From Hippophae tibetana (taxonomy: Eukaryota; Streptophyta; Magnoliopsida; Rosales; Elaeagnaceae), in the NCBI GenBank assembly GCA_037013495.1, contig CM072801.1, positions 101,811,816 to 101,875,815 of the forward strand: a stretch of DNA of 64,000 bases. Reading direction: 5' to 3'. The notes under the pieces were generated by a model that was not told the DNA's origin, ran no database searches, and was given only the letters and a program-made list of their open reading frames with translations. Of the stretch, positions 31,217 to 45,601 are shown one piece after another. The translations under genes and the position numbers were made by a program. Each line of letters opens with the position of its first letter. The first letter of the stretch is position 1.

Positions 31217-34200
31217 TTGGGCTACGTAAATTAATTGATTCTCTTTATTACTTATTTTTAGTTATTGATATTTTTATTATATTTTAATAATATATATAAT
31301 AATTATTTTTTAACTACTTATTTATTACATAGTGATTACTTATTCTTACTTATTTATATTAACTTATTTATTTATTATATTAATTATTTTTATAATATTT
31401 GTTTTTATATACTTACATATTCTTAGTTATATATATTCATGTATTTATTATATACTAATAAAAGTGATAATAATTATTTTTATTCACGTAGCAAGAGTTC
31501 TATTTAAGTTTATCCAATTTTAACGTCTATTTTTTGTTGTTCTTGTAAGAAAATATGAATCTATCCCTTATTACTATTAATAATAATTAGTTATTCTTAT
31601 TTATTAATATTTACATATTTATTATATTTTAATAATATATATAATAATAATTTATCATCTATTAATTTTTATATAGTAATTACTTATTCATGGTTATTTA
31701 TATTTATATATTTATTAATTATATTAATTATTTTTATCAACTTACATATATTCTTAGTTATATATATTCATATTTATTATATACTAATAGAAGCTATAAT
31801 CTTTATTTTTATAAAATAATTATTATTTATAATTATTTTTTTCCACCTAGCAAGGGTTTTTTTTTAATTTTATTCAATTGTAACGTTATTATCTTTTGTC
31901 GTCTATTTATTTGTTATTATTAATTATTCTCTCTTATGTATTTTATTTGAGTGTTTATTATTTTGTGTTGGTTGGGCTACGTAAATGAATTGATTCTCTT
32001 TATTACTTATTTTTAGTTATTGATATTCTTTATTATATTTTAATAATATATATAATAATTATTTTTTAACTACTTATTTATTACATAGTAATTACTTATT
32101 CTTACTTATTTATATTAACTTATTTATTTATTATATATATTATTTTTATAATATTTGTTTTTATATACTTACATATTCTTAGTTATATATATTCATCTAT
32201 TTATTATATACTAATAAAATTTATAATAATTTTTTTTATCCACGTAGCAAGAGTTTTATTTAAGTTTATCCAATTTTAACGTCTATTTTCTCTTGTTCTT
32301 GAAGGAAAATATGAATTTATCCCTTATTATTGTAAATAATAATTACTTATTCTTATTTATTTATATTTACATATTTATTATATTTTAATAATATATATAA
32401 TAATAATTTTTCATCTATTTATTTTTATATAATAATTACTTATTCATGGTTATTTATATTTACATATTTATTTATTATATTAATTATTTTTATCAACTTA
32501 CATATATTCTTAGTTATATATATTCATATTTATTATATACTAATAGAAGCTATAATATTTATTTTTATAAAATAATTATATACTAATAGAAGTAATAATA
32601 TTTATTTTTATAAAATAATTATTTTTTTCCACCTAGCAAGGGTTTTTTTAATTTTATTCAATTGTAATGTTATTATCTTTTGTTGTCTACTTATTTATTT
32701 TTATTAATTATTGTCTCTTATGTATTTTATTTGAGTGTTTATTATTTTGTGTTGGTTGGGCTACGTAAATCAATTGATTCTCTTTATTACTTATTTTTAG
32801 TTATTGATATTCTTTATTATATTTTAATAATATATATAATAATTCTTTTTTAACTACTTATTTATTACATAGTGATTACTTATTCTTACTTATTTATATT
32901 AACTTATTTATTTATTATATTAATTATTTTTATAATATTTGTTTTTATATACTTACATATTCTTAGTTATATATATTCAAGTATTTATTATATACTAATA
33001 AAAGTGATAATAATTATTTTTATCCATGTAGCAAGAGTTTTATTTAAGTTTATCCAATTTTAACGTCTATTTTTTGTTGTTCTTGTAGGAAAATATGAAT
33101 CTATCACTTATTACTGTAAATAATTAGTACTTATTCTTATTTAATTATATTTACATATTTATTATATTTTAATAATATATATAATAATAATTTTTCATCT
33201 ATTTATTTTTATATATTAATTACTTATTTATGGTTATTTATATTAACTTATTTATTTATTATATTAATTATTTTTATCAACTTACATATATTATTAGTTA
33301 TATATATTCATATTTATAATATACTAATAGAAGCTATAATATTTATTTTTATAAAATAATTATATACTAATAGAAGTTATAATATTTATTTTTATAATAT
33401 AATTATTTTTTTCCACCTAGTAAGAGTTTTTTTTAATTTTATTAAATTGTAACGTTATTTTCTTTTGATGTCTATTTATTTGTTTTTATTAATTATTGTC
33501 TCTTATGTATTTTATTTGAGTGTTTATTATTTTGTGTTGGTTGGGCTACGTAAATTAATTTATTCTCTTTATTACTTATTTTTAGTTATTGATATTCTTT
33601 ATTATATTTTAATAATATATATAATAATTATTTTTTAACTACTTATTTATTACATAGTGATTACTTATTCTTACTTATTTATATTAACTTATTTATTTAT
33701 TATATTAATTATTTTTATAATATTTGTTTTTATATACTTACATATTCTTAGTTATATATATTCATGTATTTATTATATACTAATAAAAGTGATAATAATT
33801 ATTTTTATTCACGTAGCAAGAGTTCTATTTAATTTATCCAATTTTAACGTCTATTTTTTGTTGTTCTTGTAAGAAAATATGAATCTATCCCTTATTACTA
33901 TTAATAATAATTACTTATTCTTATTTATTAATATTTACATATTTATTATATTTTAATAATATATATAATAATAATTTATTATCTATTAATTTTTATATAG
34001 TAATTACTTATTCATGGTTATTTATATTAACTTATTTATTTATTATATTAATTATTTTTATCAACTTACATATATTATTAGTTATATATATTCATATTTA
34101 TTATATACTAATAGAAGCTATAATATTTATTTTTATAAAATAATTATATACTAATAGAAGTTATAATATTTATTTTTATAATATAATTATTTTTTTCCAC

Positions 34201-37200
34201 CTAGTAAGTGTTTTTTTTAATTTTATTAAATTGTAACGTTATTTTCTTTTGATGTCTATTTATTTGTTTTTATTAATTATTGTCTCTTATGTATTTTATT
34301 TGAGTGTTTATTATTTTGTGTTGGTTGGGCTACGTAAATTAATTGATTCTTTTTATTACTTATTTTTAGTTATTGATATTCTTTATTATATTTTAATAAT
34401 ATATATAATTATTATTTTTTAACTACTTATTTATTACATAGTGATTACTTATTCTTACTTATTTATATTAACTTATTTATTTATTATATTAATTATTTTT
34501 ATAATATTTGTTTTTATATACTTACATATTCTTAGTTATATATATTCATGTATTTATTATATACTAATAAAAGTGATAATAATTATTTTTATTCACGTAG
34601 CAAGAGTTCTATTTAAGTTTATCCAATTTTAACGTCTATTTTTTGTTGTTCTTGTAAGAAAATATGAATCTATCCCTTATTACTATTAATAATAATTAGT
34701 TATTCTTATTTATTAATATTTACATATTTATTATATTTTAATAATATATATAATAATAATTTATCATCTATTAATTTTTATATAGTAATTACTTATTCAT
34801 GGTTATTTATATTTATATATTTATTAATTATATTAATTATTTTTATCAACTTACATATATTCTTAGTTATATATATTCATATTTATTATATACTAATAGA
34901 AGCTATAATCTTTATTTTTATAAAATAATTATTATTTATAATTATTTTTTTCCACCTAGCAAGGGTTTTTTTAATTTTATTCAATTGTAATGTTATATCT
35001 TTTGTTGTCTATTTATTTGTTTTTATTAATTATTGTCTCTTATGTATTTTATTTGAGTTTTTATTATTTTGTGTTGGTTGGGCTACGTAAATTAATTGAT
35101 TCTCTTTATTACTTATTTTTAGTTATTTATATTCTTTATTATATTTTAATAATATATATAATAATTATTTTTAACTACTTATTTATTACATAGTGATTAC
35201 CAATTCTTACTTATTTATATTAACTTATTTATTTATTATATTAATTATTTTTATAATATTTGTTTTTATATACTTACATATTCTTAGTTATATATATTTA
35301 TGTATTTATTATATACTAATAAAAGTGATAATTATTATTTTTATCCCCGTAGCAAGAGTTTTATTTAAGTTTATCCAATTTTAACGTCTATTTTTTGTTG
35401 TTCTTGTAGGAAAATATGAATATATCCCTTATTACTGTTAATAATAATTACTTATTCTTATTTATTAATATTTACATATTTATTATATTTTAATAATATA
35501 TATAATAATAATTTATCATCTATTAATTTTTATATAGTAATTACTTATTCATGGTTATTTATATTTATATATTTATTAATTATATTAATTATTTTTATCA
35601 ACTTACATATATTCTTAGTTATATATATTCATATTTATTATATACTAATAGAAGCTATAATCTTTATTTTTATAAAATAATTATTATTTATAATTATTTT
35701 TTTCCACCTAGCAAGGGTTTTTTTAATTTTATTCAATTGTAATGTTATATCTTGTGTTGTCTATTTATTTGTTTTTATTAATTATTGTCTCTTATGTATT
35801 TTATTTGAGTTTTTATTATTTTGTGTTGGTTGGGCTACGTAAATTAATTGATTCTCTTTATTACTTATTTTTAGTTATTTATATTCTTTATTATATTTTA
35901 ATAATATATATAATAATTATTTTTAACTACTTATTTATTACATAGTGATTACCAATTCTTACTTATTTATATTAACTTATTTATTTATTATATTAATTAT
36001 TTTTATAATATTTGTTTTTATATACTTACATATTCTTAGTTATATATATTTATGTATTTATTATATACTAATAAAAGTGATAATTATTATTTTTATCCCC
36101 GTAGCAAGAGTTTTATTTAAGTTTATCCAATTTTAACGTCTATTTTTTGTTGTTCTTGTAGGAAAATATGAATATATCCCTTATTACTGTTAATAATAAT
36201 TACTTATTCTTATTTATTTATATTTACATATTTATTATATTTTAATAATACATATAATAATAATTTTTCATCTATTTATTTTTATATAGTAATTACTTAT
36301 TCATGGTTATTTATATTTACATATTTATTTATTATATTAATTATTTTTATCAACTTACATATATTATTAGTTATATATATTCATATTTTTATATACTAAT
36401 AGAAGCTATAATATTTATTTTTATAAAATAATTATATACTAATAGATGTTATAATATTTATTTTTATAAAATAATTATTTTTTTCCACCTAGCAAGGGTT
36501 TTTTTAATTTTATTCAATTGTAATGTTATATCTTTTGTTGTCTATTTATTTGTTTTTATTAATTATTGTCTCTTATGTATTTTATTTGAGTTTTTATTAT
36601 TTTGTGTTGGTTGGGCTACGTAAATTAATTGATTCTCTTTATTACTTATTTTTAGTTATTTATATTCTTTATTATATTTTAATAATATATATAATAATTA
36701 TTTTTAACTACTTATTTATTAAATAGTGATTACCAATTCTTACTTATTTATATTAACTTATTTATTTATTATATTAATTATTTTTATAATATTTGTTTTT
36801 ATATACTTACATATTCTTAGTTATATATATTCATGTATTTATTATATACAAATAAAAGTGATAATAATTATTTTTATCCACGTAGCAAGAGTTCTATTTA
36901 AGTTTATCCAATTTTAACGTCTATTTTTTGTTGTTCTTGTAGGAAAATATGAATATATCCCTTATTACTGTTAATAATAATTACTTATTCTTATTTATTT
37001 ATATTTACATATTTATTATATTTTAATAATACATATAATAATAATTTTTCATCTATTTATTTTTATATAGTAATTACTTATTCATGGTTATTTATATTTA
37101 CATATTTATTTATTATATTAATTATTTTTATCAACTTACATATATTATTAGTTATATATATTCATATTTTTTATATACTAATAGAAGCTATAATATTTAT

Positions 37201-38179
37201 TTTTATAAAATAATTATATACTAATAGATGTTATAATATTTATTATTATAAAATAATTATTTTTTTCCACCTAGCAAGGGTTTTTTTAATTTTATTCAAT
37301 TGTAAAGTTATATCTTTTGTCGTCTATTTACTTGTTATTATTAATTATTGTCTCTTATGTATTTTATTTGAGTGTTTATTATTTTGTGTTGGTTGGGCTA
37401 CGTAAATTAATTGATTCTCTTTATTACTTATTTTTAGTTATTGATATTCTTTATTATATTTTAATAATATATATAATAATTATTTTTTAACTACTTATTT
37501 ATTACATAGTAATTACTTATTCTTACTTATTTATATTAACTTATTTATTTATTATATATATTATTTTTATAATATTTGTTTTTATATACTTACATATTCT
37601 TAGTTATATATATTCATCTATTTATTATATACTAATAAAATTTAAAATAATTTTTTTTATCCACGTAGCAAGAGTTTTATTTAAGTTTATCCAATTTTAA
37701 TGTCTATTTTCTCTTGTTCTTGAAGGAAAATATGAATTTATCCCTTATTATTGTAAATAATAATTACTTATTCTTATTTATTTATATTTACATATTTATT
37801 ATATTTTAATAATATATATAATAATAATTTTTCATCTATTTATTTTTATATAGTAATTACTTATTCATGGTTATTTATATTTACATATTTATTTATTATA
37901 TTAATTATTTTTATCAACTTACATATATTCTTAGTTATATATATTCATATTTATTATATACTAATAGAAGCTATAATATTTATTTTTATAAAATAATTAT
38001 ATACTAATAGAAGTTATAATATTTATTTTTATAAAATAATTATTTTTTTCCACCTAGCAAGGGTTTTTTTTTTAATTTTATTCAATTGTAATTTTATTAT
38101 CTTTTGTTGTCTACTTATTTATTTTTATTAATTATTGTCTCTTATGTATTTTATTTGAGTGTTTATTATTTTGTGTTGG
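31217..38179. repeat. 6.2-kb higher-order repeat, copy 2, with one extra S monomer
   Basis: The order matches copy 1, but the spacings run 755, 784, 785, 784, 754, 751, 781, 782, 787. One extra monomer of about 752 bp is present: the unit at 34990-35741 is followed by a near-identical unit at 35742-36136 onward, and both carry the ccccgtagc variant that copy 1 has once (near 29135). The total is 6,963 bp. Duplication by slippage or unequal crossover is the simplest reading. Confidence 0.85.
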
Positions 38180-41100
38180 TTGGGCTACGTAAATTAATTG
38201 ATTCTCTTTATTACTTATTTTTAGTTATTGATATTTTTATTATATTTTAATAATATATATAATAATTATTTTTTAACTACTTATTTATTACATAGTGATT
38301 ACTTATTCTTACTTATTTATATTAACTTATTTATTTATTATATTAATTATTTTTATAATATTTGTTTTTATATACTTACATATTCTTAGTTATATATATT
38401 CATGTATTTATTATATACTAATAAAAGTGATAATAATTATTTTTATTCACGTAGCAAGAGTTCTATTTAAGTTTATCCAATTTTAACGTCTATTTTTTGT
38501 TGTTCTTGTAAGAAAATATGAATCTATCCCTTATTACTATTAATAATAATTAGTTATTCTTATTTATTAATATTTACATATTTATTATATTTTAATAATA
38601 TATATAATAATAATTTATCATCTATTAATTTTTATATAGTAATTACTTATTCATGGTTATTTATATTTATATATTTATTAATTATATTAATTATTTTTAT
38701 CAACTTACATATATTCTTAGTTATATATATTCATATTTATTATATACTAATAGAAGCTATAATCTTTATTTTTATAAAATAATTATTATTTATAATTATT
38801 TTTTTCCACCTAGCAAGGGTTTTTTTTAATTTTATTCAATTGTAACGTTATTATCTTTTGTCGTCTATTTATTTGTTATTATTAATTATTCTCTCTTATG
38901 TATTTTATTTGAGTGTTTATTATTTTGTGTTGGTTGGGCTACGTAAATTAATTGATTCTCTTTATTACTTATTTTTAGTTATTGATATTCTTTATTATAT
39001 TTTAATAATATATATAATAATTATTTTTTAACTACTTATTTATTACATAGTAATTACTTATTCTTACTTATTTATATTAACTTATTTATTTATTATATAT
39101 ATTATTTTTATAATATTTGTTTTTATATACTTACATATTCTTAGTTATATATATTCATCTATTTATTATATACTAATAAAATTTATAATAATTTTTTTTA
39201 TCCACGTAGCAAGAGTTTTATTTAAGTTTATCCAATTTTAACGTCTATTTTCTCTTGTTCTTGAAGGAAAATATGAATTTATCCCTTATTATTGTAAATA
39301 ATAATTACTTATTCTTATTTATTTATATTTACATATTTATTATATTTTAATAATATATATAATAATAATTTTTCATCTATTTATTTTTATATAATAATTA
39401 CTTATTCATGGTTATTTATATTTACATATTTATTTATTATATTAATTATTTTTATCAACTTACATATATTCTTAGTTATATATATTCATATTTATTATAT
39501 ACTAATAGAAGCTATAATATTTATTTTTATAAAATAATTATATACTAATAGAAGTAATAATATTTATTTTTATAAAATAATTATTTTTTTCCACCTAGCA
39601 AGGGTTTTTTTAATTTTATTCAATTGTAATGTTATTATCTTTTGTTGTCTACTTATTTATTTTTATTAATTATTGTCTCTTATGTATTTTATTTGAGTGT
39701 TTATTATTTTGTGTTGGTTGGGCTACGTAAATCAATTGATTCTCTTTATTACTTATTTTTAGTTATTGATATTCTTTATTATATTTTAATAATATATATA
39801 ATAATTCTTTTTTAACTACTTATTTATTACATAGTGATTACTTATTCTTACTTATTTATATTAACTTATTTATTTATTATATTAATTATTTTTATAATAT
39901 TTGTTTTTATATACTTACATATTCTTAGTTATATATATTCAAGTATTTATTATATACTAATAAAAGTGATAATAATTATTTTTATCCATGTAGCAAGAGT
40001 TTTATTTAAGTTTATCCAATTTTAACGTCTATTTTTTGTTGTTCTTGTAGGAAAATATGAATCTATCACTTATTATTGTAAATAATAAGTACTTATTCTT
40101 ATTTAATTATATTTACATATTTATTATATTTTAATAATATATATAATAATAATTTTTCATCTATTTATTTTTATATATTAATTACTTATTTATGGTTATT
40201 TATATTAACTTATTTATTTATTATATTAATTATTTTTATCAACTTACATATATTATTAGTTATATATATTCATATTTATAATATACTAATAGAAGCTATA
40301 ATATTTATTTTTATAAAATAATTATATACTAATAGAAGTTATAATATTTATTTTTATAATATAATTATTTTTTTCCACCTAGTAAGAGTTTTTTTTAATT
40401 TTATTAAATTGTAACGTTATTTTCTTTTGATGTCTATTTATTTGTTTTTATTAATTATTGTCTCTTATGTATTTTATTTGAGTGTTTATTATTTTGTGTT
40501 GGTTGGGCTACGTAAATTAATTTATTCTCTTTATTACTTATTTTTAGTTATTGATATTCTTTATTATATTTTAATAATATATATAATAATTATTTTTTAA
40601 CTACTTATTTATTACATAGTGATTACTTATTCTTACTTATTTATATTAACTTATTTATTTATTATATTAATTATTTTTATAATATTTGTTTTTATATACT
40701 TACATATTCTTAGTTATATATATTCATGTATTTATTATATACTAATAAAAGTGATAATAATTATTTTTATTCACGTAGCAAGAGTTCTATTTAATTTATC
40801 CAATTTTAACGTCTATTTTTTGTTGTTCTTGTAGGAAAATATGAATCTATCCCTTATTACTATTAATAATAATTACTTATTCTTATTTATTTATATTTAC
40901 ATATTTATTATATTTTAATAATATATATAATAATAATTTTTCATCTATTTATTTTTATATATTAATTACTTATTTATGGTTATTTATATTAACTTATTTA
41001 TTTATTATATTAATTATTTTTATCAACTTACATATATTATTAGTTATATATATTCATATTTTTTATATACTAATAGAAGCTATAATATTTATTTTTATAA

Positions 41101-42760
41101 AATAATTATATACTAATAGAAGTTATAATATTTATTTTTATAATATAATTATTTTTTTCCACCTAGTAAGAGTTTTTTTTAATTTTATTAAATTGTAACG
41201 TTATTTTCTTTTGATGTCTATTTATTTGTTTTTATTAATTATTGTCTCTTATGTATTTTATTTGAGTGTTTATTATTTTGTGTTGGTTGGGCTACGTAAA
41301 TTAATTGATTCTTTTTATTACTTATTTTTAGTTATTGATATTCTTTATTATATTTTAATAATATATATAATTATTATTTTTTAACTACTTATTTATTACA
41401 TAGTGATTACTTATTCTTACTTATTTATATTAACTTATTTATTTATTATATTAATTATTTTTATAATATTTGTTTTTATATACTTACATATTCTTAGTTA
41501 TATATATTCATGTATTTATTATATACTAATAAAAGTGATAATAATTATTTTTATTCACGTAGCAAGAGTTCTATTTAAGTTTATCCAATTTTAACGTCTA
41601 TTTTTTGTTGTTCTTGTAAGAAAATATGAATCTATCCCTTATTACTATTAATAATAATTAGTTATTCTTATTTATTAATATTTACATATTTATTATATTT
41701 TAATAATATATATAATAATAATTTATCATCTATTAATTTTTATATAGTAATTACTTATTCATGGTTATTTATATTTATATATTTATTAATTATATTAATT
41801 ATTTTTATCAACTTACATATATTCTTAGTTATATATATTCATATTTATTATATACTAATAGAAGCTATAATCTTTATTTTTATAAAATAATTATTATTTA
41901 TAATTATTTTTTTCCACCTAGCAAGGGTTTTTTTTTAATTTTATTCAATTGTAACGTTATTATCTTTTGTCGTCTATTTATTTGTTATTATTAATTATTG
42001 TCTCTTATCTATTTTATTTGAGTGTTTATTATTTTGTGTTGGTTGGGCTACGTAAATTAATTGATTCTCTTTATTACTTATTTTTAGTTATTGATATTCT
42101 TTATTATATTTTAATAATATATATAATAATTATTTTTTAACTACTTATTTATTACATAGTAATTACTTATTCTTATTTATTTATATTAACTTATTTATTT
42201 ATTATATATATTATTTTTATAATATTTGTTTTTATATACTTACATATTCTTAGTTATATATATTCATCTATTTATTATATACTAATAAAATTTATAATAA
42301 TTTTTTTTATCCACGTAGCAAGAGTTTTATTTAAGTTTATCCAATTTTAACGTCTATTTTCTCTTGTTCTTGAAGGAAAATATGAATTTATCCCTTATTA
42401 TTGTAAATAATAATTACTTATTCTTATTTATTTATATTTACATATTTATTATATTTTAATAATATATATAATAATAATTTTTCATCTATTTATTTTTATA
42501 TAATAATTACTTATTCATGGTTATTTATATTTACATATTTATTTATTATATTAATTATTGTTGTCAACTTACATATATTCTTAGTTATATATATTCATAT
42601 TTATTATATACTAATAGAAGCTATAATATTTATTTTTATAAAATAATTATATACTAATAGAAGTTATAATATTTATTTTTATAAAATAATTATTTTTTTC
42701 TACCTAGCAAGGGTTTTTTTAATTTTATTCAATTGTAATGTTATTATCTTTTGTTGTCTA
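38180..42760. repeat. 6.2-kb higher-order repeat, copy 3, rearranged and cut by the viral insertion
   Basis: Landmarks 38180, 38934, 39719, 40503 and 41287 follow copies 1 and 2. Between about 41403 and 41761 the register jumps back: the unit at 41761-42760 aligns with 25482-26481 and not with the expected 28589 region. The satellite stops at 42760, where the viral insertion begins. Confidence 0.75.
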
Positions 42761-42763
42761 TTA
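42761..42763. other. Left satellite-virus junction
   Basis: Satellite similarity ends at 42760 (ttgttgtcta; the matching monomer at 26472-26481 continues with c). Viral sequence, as judged from the other arm, begins at 42764. The three bases tta between them belong clearly to neither. No long terminal repeat or target-site duplication is seen, as expected for pararetroviral DNA captured by end joining. Confidence 0.8.
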
Positions 42764-42790
42764 TTCTTTAGTGGGTGATTGACTTGGCTT

Positions 42791-43801
42791 CTAGTTTGAG
42801 CTGGCCATTTGTAAGTCACTTTCAGAAGGCTCTAGATCTAATTTTTCATTAGAGTTGGTGGAGCTTTCTTCTTCTTCTTCAGAACATAATCTCTCTAGTT
42901 TTTTAGAGATGTACTCGTCGCTTTTTCCCTTTTCTTTTAGGGTTTCTATAACAATTTCTACTTTAGTTTTACCCTTAAGTGGTTTAGGGTCAGTAGTTTC
43001 TTTCACTTTGAGTGCTTGGAATAATTCAATAATTTTAACATTATCAAACGGTTCTAGTGGAGTTTTATCCCACCATCTTCCCCATGATCGTCTTATTAGA
43101 CAATAGATTTCGTCCCAATGGGTTACTGCATAATCCCATTTCCATATCCATGGGATTTTGTATAATGCAAAGAAGAACAATAATGAATGATCTTCATTTT
43201 TGGTAGAGTTTAAATTAAACTCTTCAAATAATATAAAGGCTTCTAAAACCTTTTGAGGAAATATATCTTTAGTTGGTCCGAAAAATGAGAACCAATCTCT
43301 GAACCAAGTAGGAAAATCATTAAAGGCATAATGATCTCCTGTTAAAAACTGGATAAACCACGTATGGGTTTTCTTTGAGCTTTGATAAAAGAGCGTGTTT
43401 TCCCACGCCTGTATATAGTCAAAATAGTCATATGAGACTGGATTCATTCGTTTATTTTTAAATCTTTCTCTAACGAATAAGTTAGAATTCCAATCTGATT
43501 TAGATAAAATATTTTTTACCTTAAAAGTTGAGTAAGCAATTTCATGAGAATTTCTCATATTATGAATTATGTCAGCCGAATTAGTTTCTTTTAAGATTAA
43601 TTCAAAATATTCCCTGGATTTAGGGGTGGTATTTGCTGGTAAATTATCTTTAAGATATATATTAGCTACCTGTTCAGGTGATTTGGCCATATCTTCATCT
43701 TCAACTGAGATGATAGATTTGCTTGTGATCTTATGCCATTCGTACTCCTTTTGAGGAGCCCTTTCTTTCTTCAATGCCTGAAGATAATCTGTTTTCTTCA
43801 T
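42791..43801 (-). CDS. Pararetroviral ORF2 protein, left copy (336 aa, function unknown)
   Basis: The frame is open from an ATG at 43801 to a stop at 42791 and differs from the right copy by one residue (Ala instead of Val at position 76, base 43575). The frame is also open upstream of this ATG, inside ORF1, but without another ATG, so 43801 is preferred. Features are those of the right copy: a lysine-rich start, a tryptophan-rich middle and an acidic, serine-rich tail. It overlaps the end of the broken ORF1 by 71 nt. Only 27 bp of virus follow its stop before satellite, so this copy has no viral 3' region and no nearby viral promoter. Expression from a host promoter is not indicated. Confidence 0.75.
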   Translation of the reverse strand: MKKTDYLQALKKERAPQKEYEWHKITSKSIISVEDEDMAKSPEQVANIYLKDNLPANTTPKSREYFELILKETNSADIIHNMRNSHEIAYSTFKVKNILSKSDWNSNLFVRERFKNKRMNPVSYDYFDYIQAWENTLFYQSSKKTHTWFIQFLTGDHYAFNDFPTWFRDWFSFFGPTKDIFPQKVLEAFILFEEFNLNSTKNEDHSLLFFFALYKIPWIWKWDYAVTHWDEIYCLIRRSWGRWWDKTPLEPFDNVKIIELFQALKVKETTDPKPLKGKTKVEIVIETLKEKGKSDEYISKKLERLCSEEEEESSTNSNEKLDLEPSESDLQMASSN

Positions 43802-45599
43802 GGCCCTGTAAGTATTCCCTGGTGAGGAAATCTGGGAGTGAGTTCTCTTCCCCCTTGATATATTCGATATCAAAATCGAATATAGATAGGATGGCTTGCC
43901 ACCTAGCAAAAATCTGTTTTGATGCTAGATTTTTGACGTCTTTCTGAAGTACTTCTTTAGCACTTTTACAATCAACTCTAAGTAAAAATTTCTTGTTTAG
44001 AAGGTCGTCTTGGAATTTAGTAATGCTCAGAACAATGGCCAATATTTCTTTTTTGATTGTAGAGTAATTTTTCTGAGCTGGTTTCCAAGTGCCTGAGGTA
44101 TATCTTATTAAGACCTCTTTTATAGGCATTTTCTGCTTTAGAATGCCTCCATAGCCTAACTCCGAAGCATCAGTCTCCACTACTTTTGGAGCTTCGGGAT
44201 CAGATAAAGCTAGGCATGGGAGCTCCTTAGCTCGAAGCTTGATTTTTTGGACAGCTGTTGTGCAAGCTGTATTCCATTCTGAAGGATTCTTTTTTAATCT
44301 TTGAAATAATGGGCTGGCGTCTTGTGCAAGATTTTTATAAAAATCTGCAATATAATTAAGACTCCCTAGAAACCTCTGCAGCTGTTTTTTGTCTTTTATT
44401 TCATCCGGAAATTTTTCTGCAAAGACTATTGATCTCTCTATAGGGCTTATAAGCCCATGTTCTATGTTATGACCCAAGAATCTTACTTGGGTCTGGAATA
44501 ACTTCATCTTTTTAGATGACACAACAAGCCCATTGGACTTAACTGTTTTAAAAAATACTTCTAAGTGTTTCCAGTGTTGATCTACTGTATTTGAGTAGAC
44601 TAGAACATCGTCTATGTAGACAATAGTGAACCCTAAATAAGGGTTAAAAATATCATTCATAATTCTCTGGTATTCACTTGGGGCATTCTTAAGGCCAAAT
44701 GGCATAACATTCCATTCGTAAAGCCCAAATGGAACAGTAAATGCTGTTTTGTAGCGGTCATTTTCTGCTACTTGTATTTGCCAGTATCCACTTTTCATAT
44801 CAAATTTAGAGAATACTAGAGCTTTGTTTAGTCGACTAAGTAAGTCTTTTTTATTGGGTAATGGATATCTTATCCATCTAAGAACCTTGTTTAGGGGCTT
44901 ATAATTAATTACCAGTCTGGGAACTCCTCTCTCGATTTCAGCACTATTTTCCACATAAAATGCTGGACAGGACCAAGGAGAAGTACTAGGCCTTATTAAC
45001 TTCTTTTTTAGAAGATCTTCTATTTCCTGCTTACATATGAGTAAGTGTCTTTCATTCATTTGAATGGGCCTAGCCTTTGTATTAATTTGGGTCTCTGTAA
45101 AGTTAGGTTCATATGGCAATTCTACCACATGTTTCTTTCTTTCCCAAAATGCACTAGGGATTTCAGCACATATCTCTTTTTCAAATTTCTCTTTGAGAGA
45201 TTGGATCTTCTCTTGTATTTCTTTAGAGAGTATCTTCTGTTGAATTGTTTTGAAATTCATTTCTTCCTTTAAGGAAAAAAGGAATTTTTCCTTTTCAGTA
45301 ATCTTACCTTTGAGGTAATTTACTTCATGTATCTGAGGTTCCTTTGTGAACTTGAAAATAATGGGATATCCATCAATTTTTGTTTTGATCCCTTCTGTAG
45401 TGGTTTCGAAAGGATATAGCATATTGATGAATGGTGTGCCTAGAATTACCATTCTTGATAATTCTTTACTTAATAGAAATGTAGTTTCTAGGCATACTCC
45501 ATTATTACATACAGCCGCATTGGACAACTTATAATGTATAGGCATTCTTCCGCCATTAGCAGTATTTAATACTTGAGTGGTTTTTGTAAAATACCTTGT

Positions 45600-45601
45600 T
45601 G
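45600..45601 (-). other. Single-base deletion that breaks left ORF1
   Basis: The left arm reads ccttgttgtacaatgcc where the complement of the right arm has one additional g. This is the only length difference found between the arms. It separates capsid and protease from reverse transcriptase and RNase H in the left copy. Confidence 0.85.

Larger units (their letters stand above)
1..42760. repeat. A+T-rich tandem satellite array, left block (monomer about 755/785 bp)
   Basis: The whole stretch is head-to-tail copies of one sequence. The landmark ttgggctacg recurs at 221, 1004, 1759, 2544, 3299, 4084, 4840, 5625, 6379, 7134, 7916, 8701 and so on to 42043: 55 copies (one, at 21945, reads ggga for gggc) with spacings of 751-787 bp and one of 739 bp. 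The sequence is overwhelmingly A and T. The few G/C-rich words (ttgggctacgtaaat, ccacgtagcaagagtt, ccacctagcaaggg) are conserved from copy to copy. There are no rRNA, tRNA, transposon or host coding signatures. Short open frames of 61-83 codons recur once per monomer, mostly open from GTG or TTG. They are hydrophobic low-complexity translations of A/T-rich DNA and are not annotated as genes. The family was not recognised. A centromeric or heterochromatic location is plausible but is not shown by the sequence. Confidence 0.97.

Noticed and set aside
1-42760. CRISPR array or bacterial/organelle repeat
   Set aside because: The units are 750-785 bp and directly adjacent with no unique spacers, and the inserted virus family is plant nuclear.
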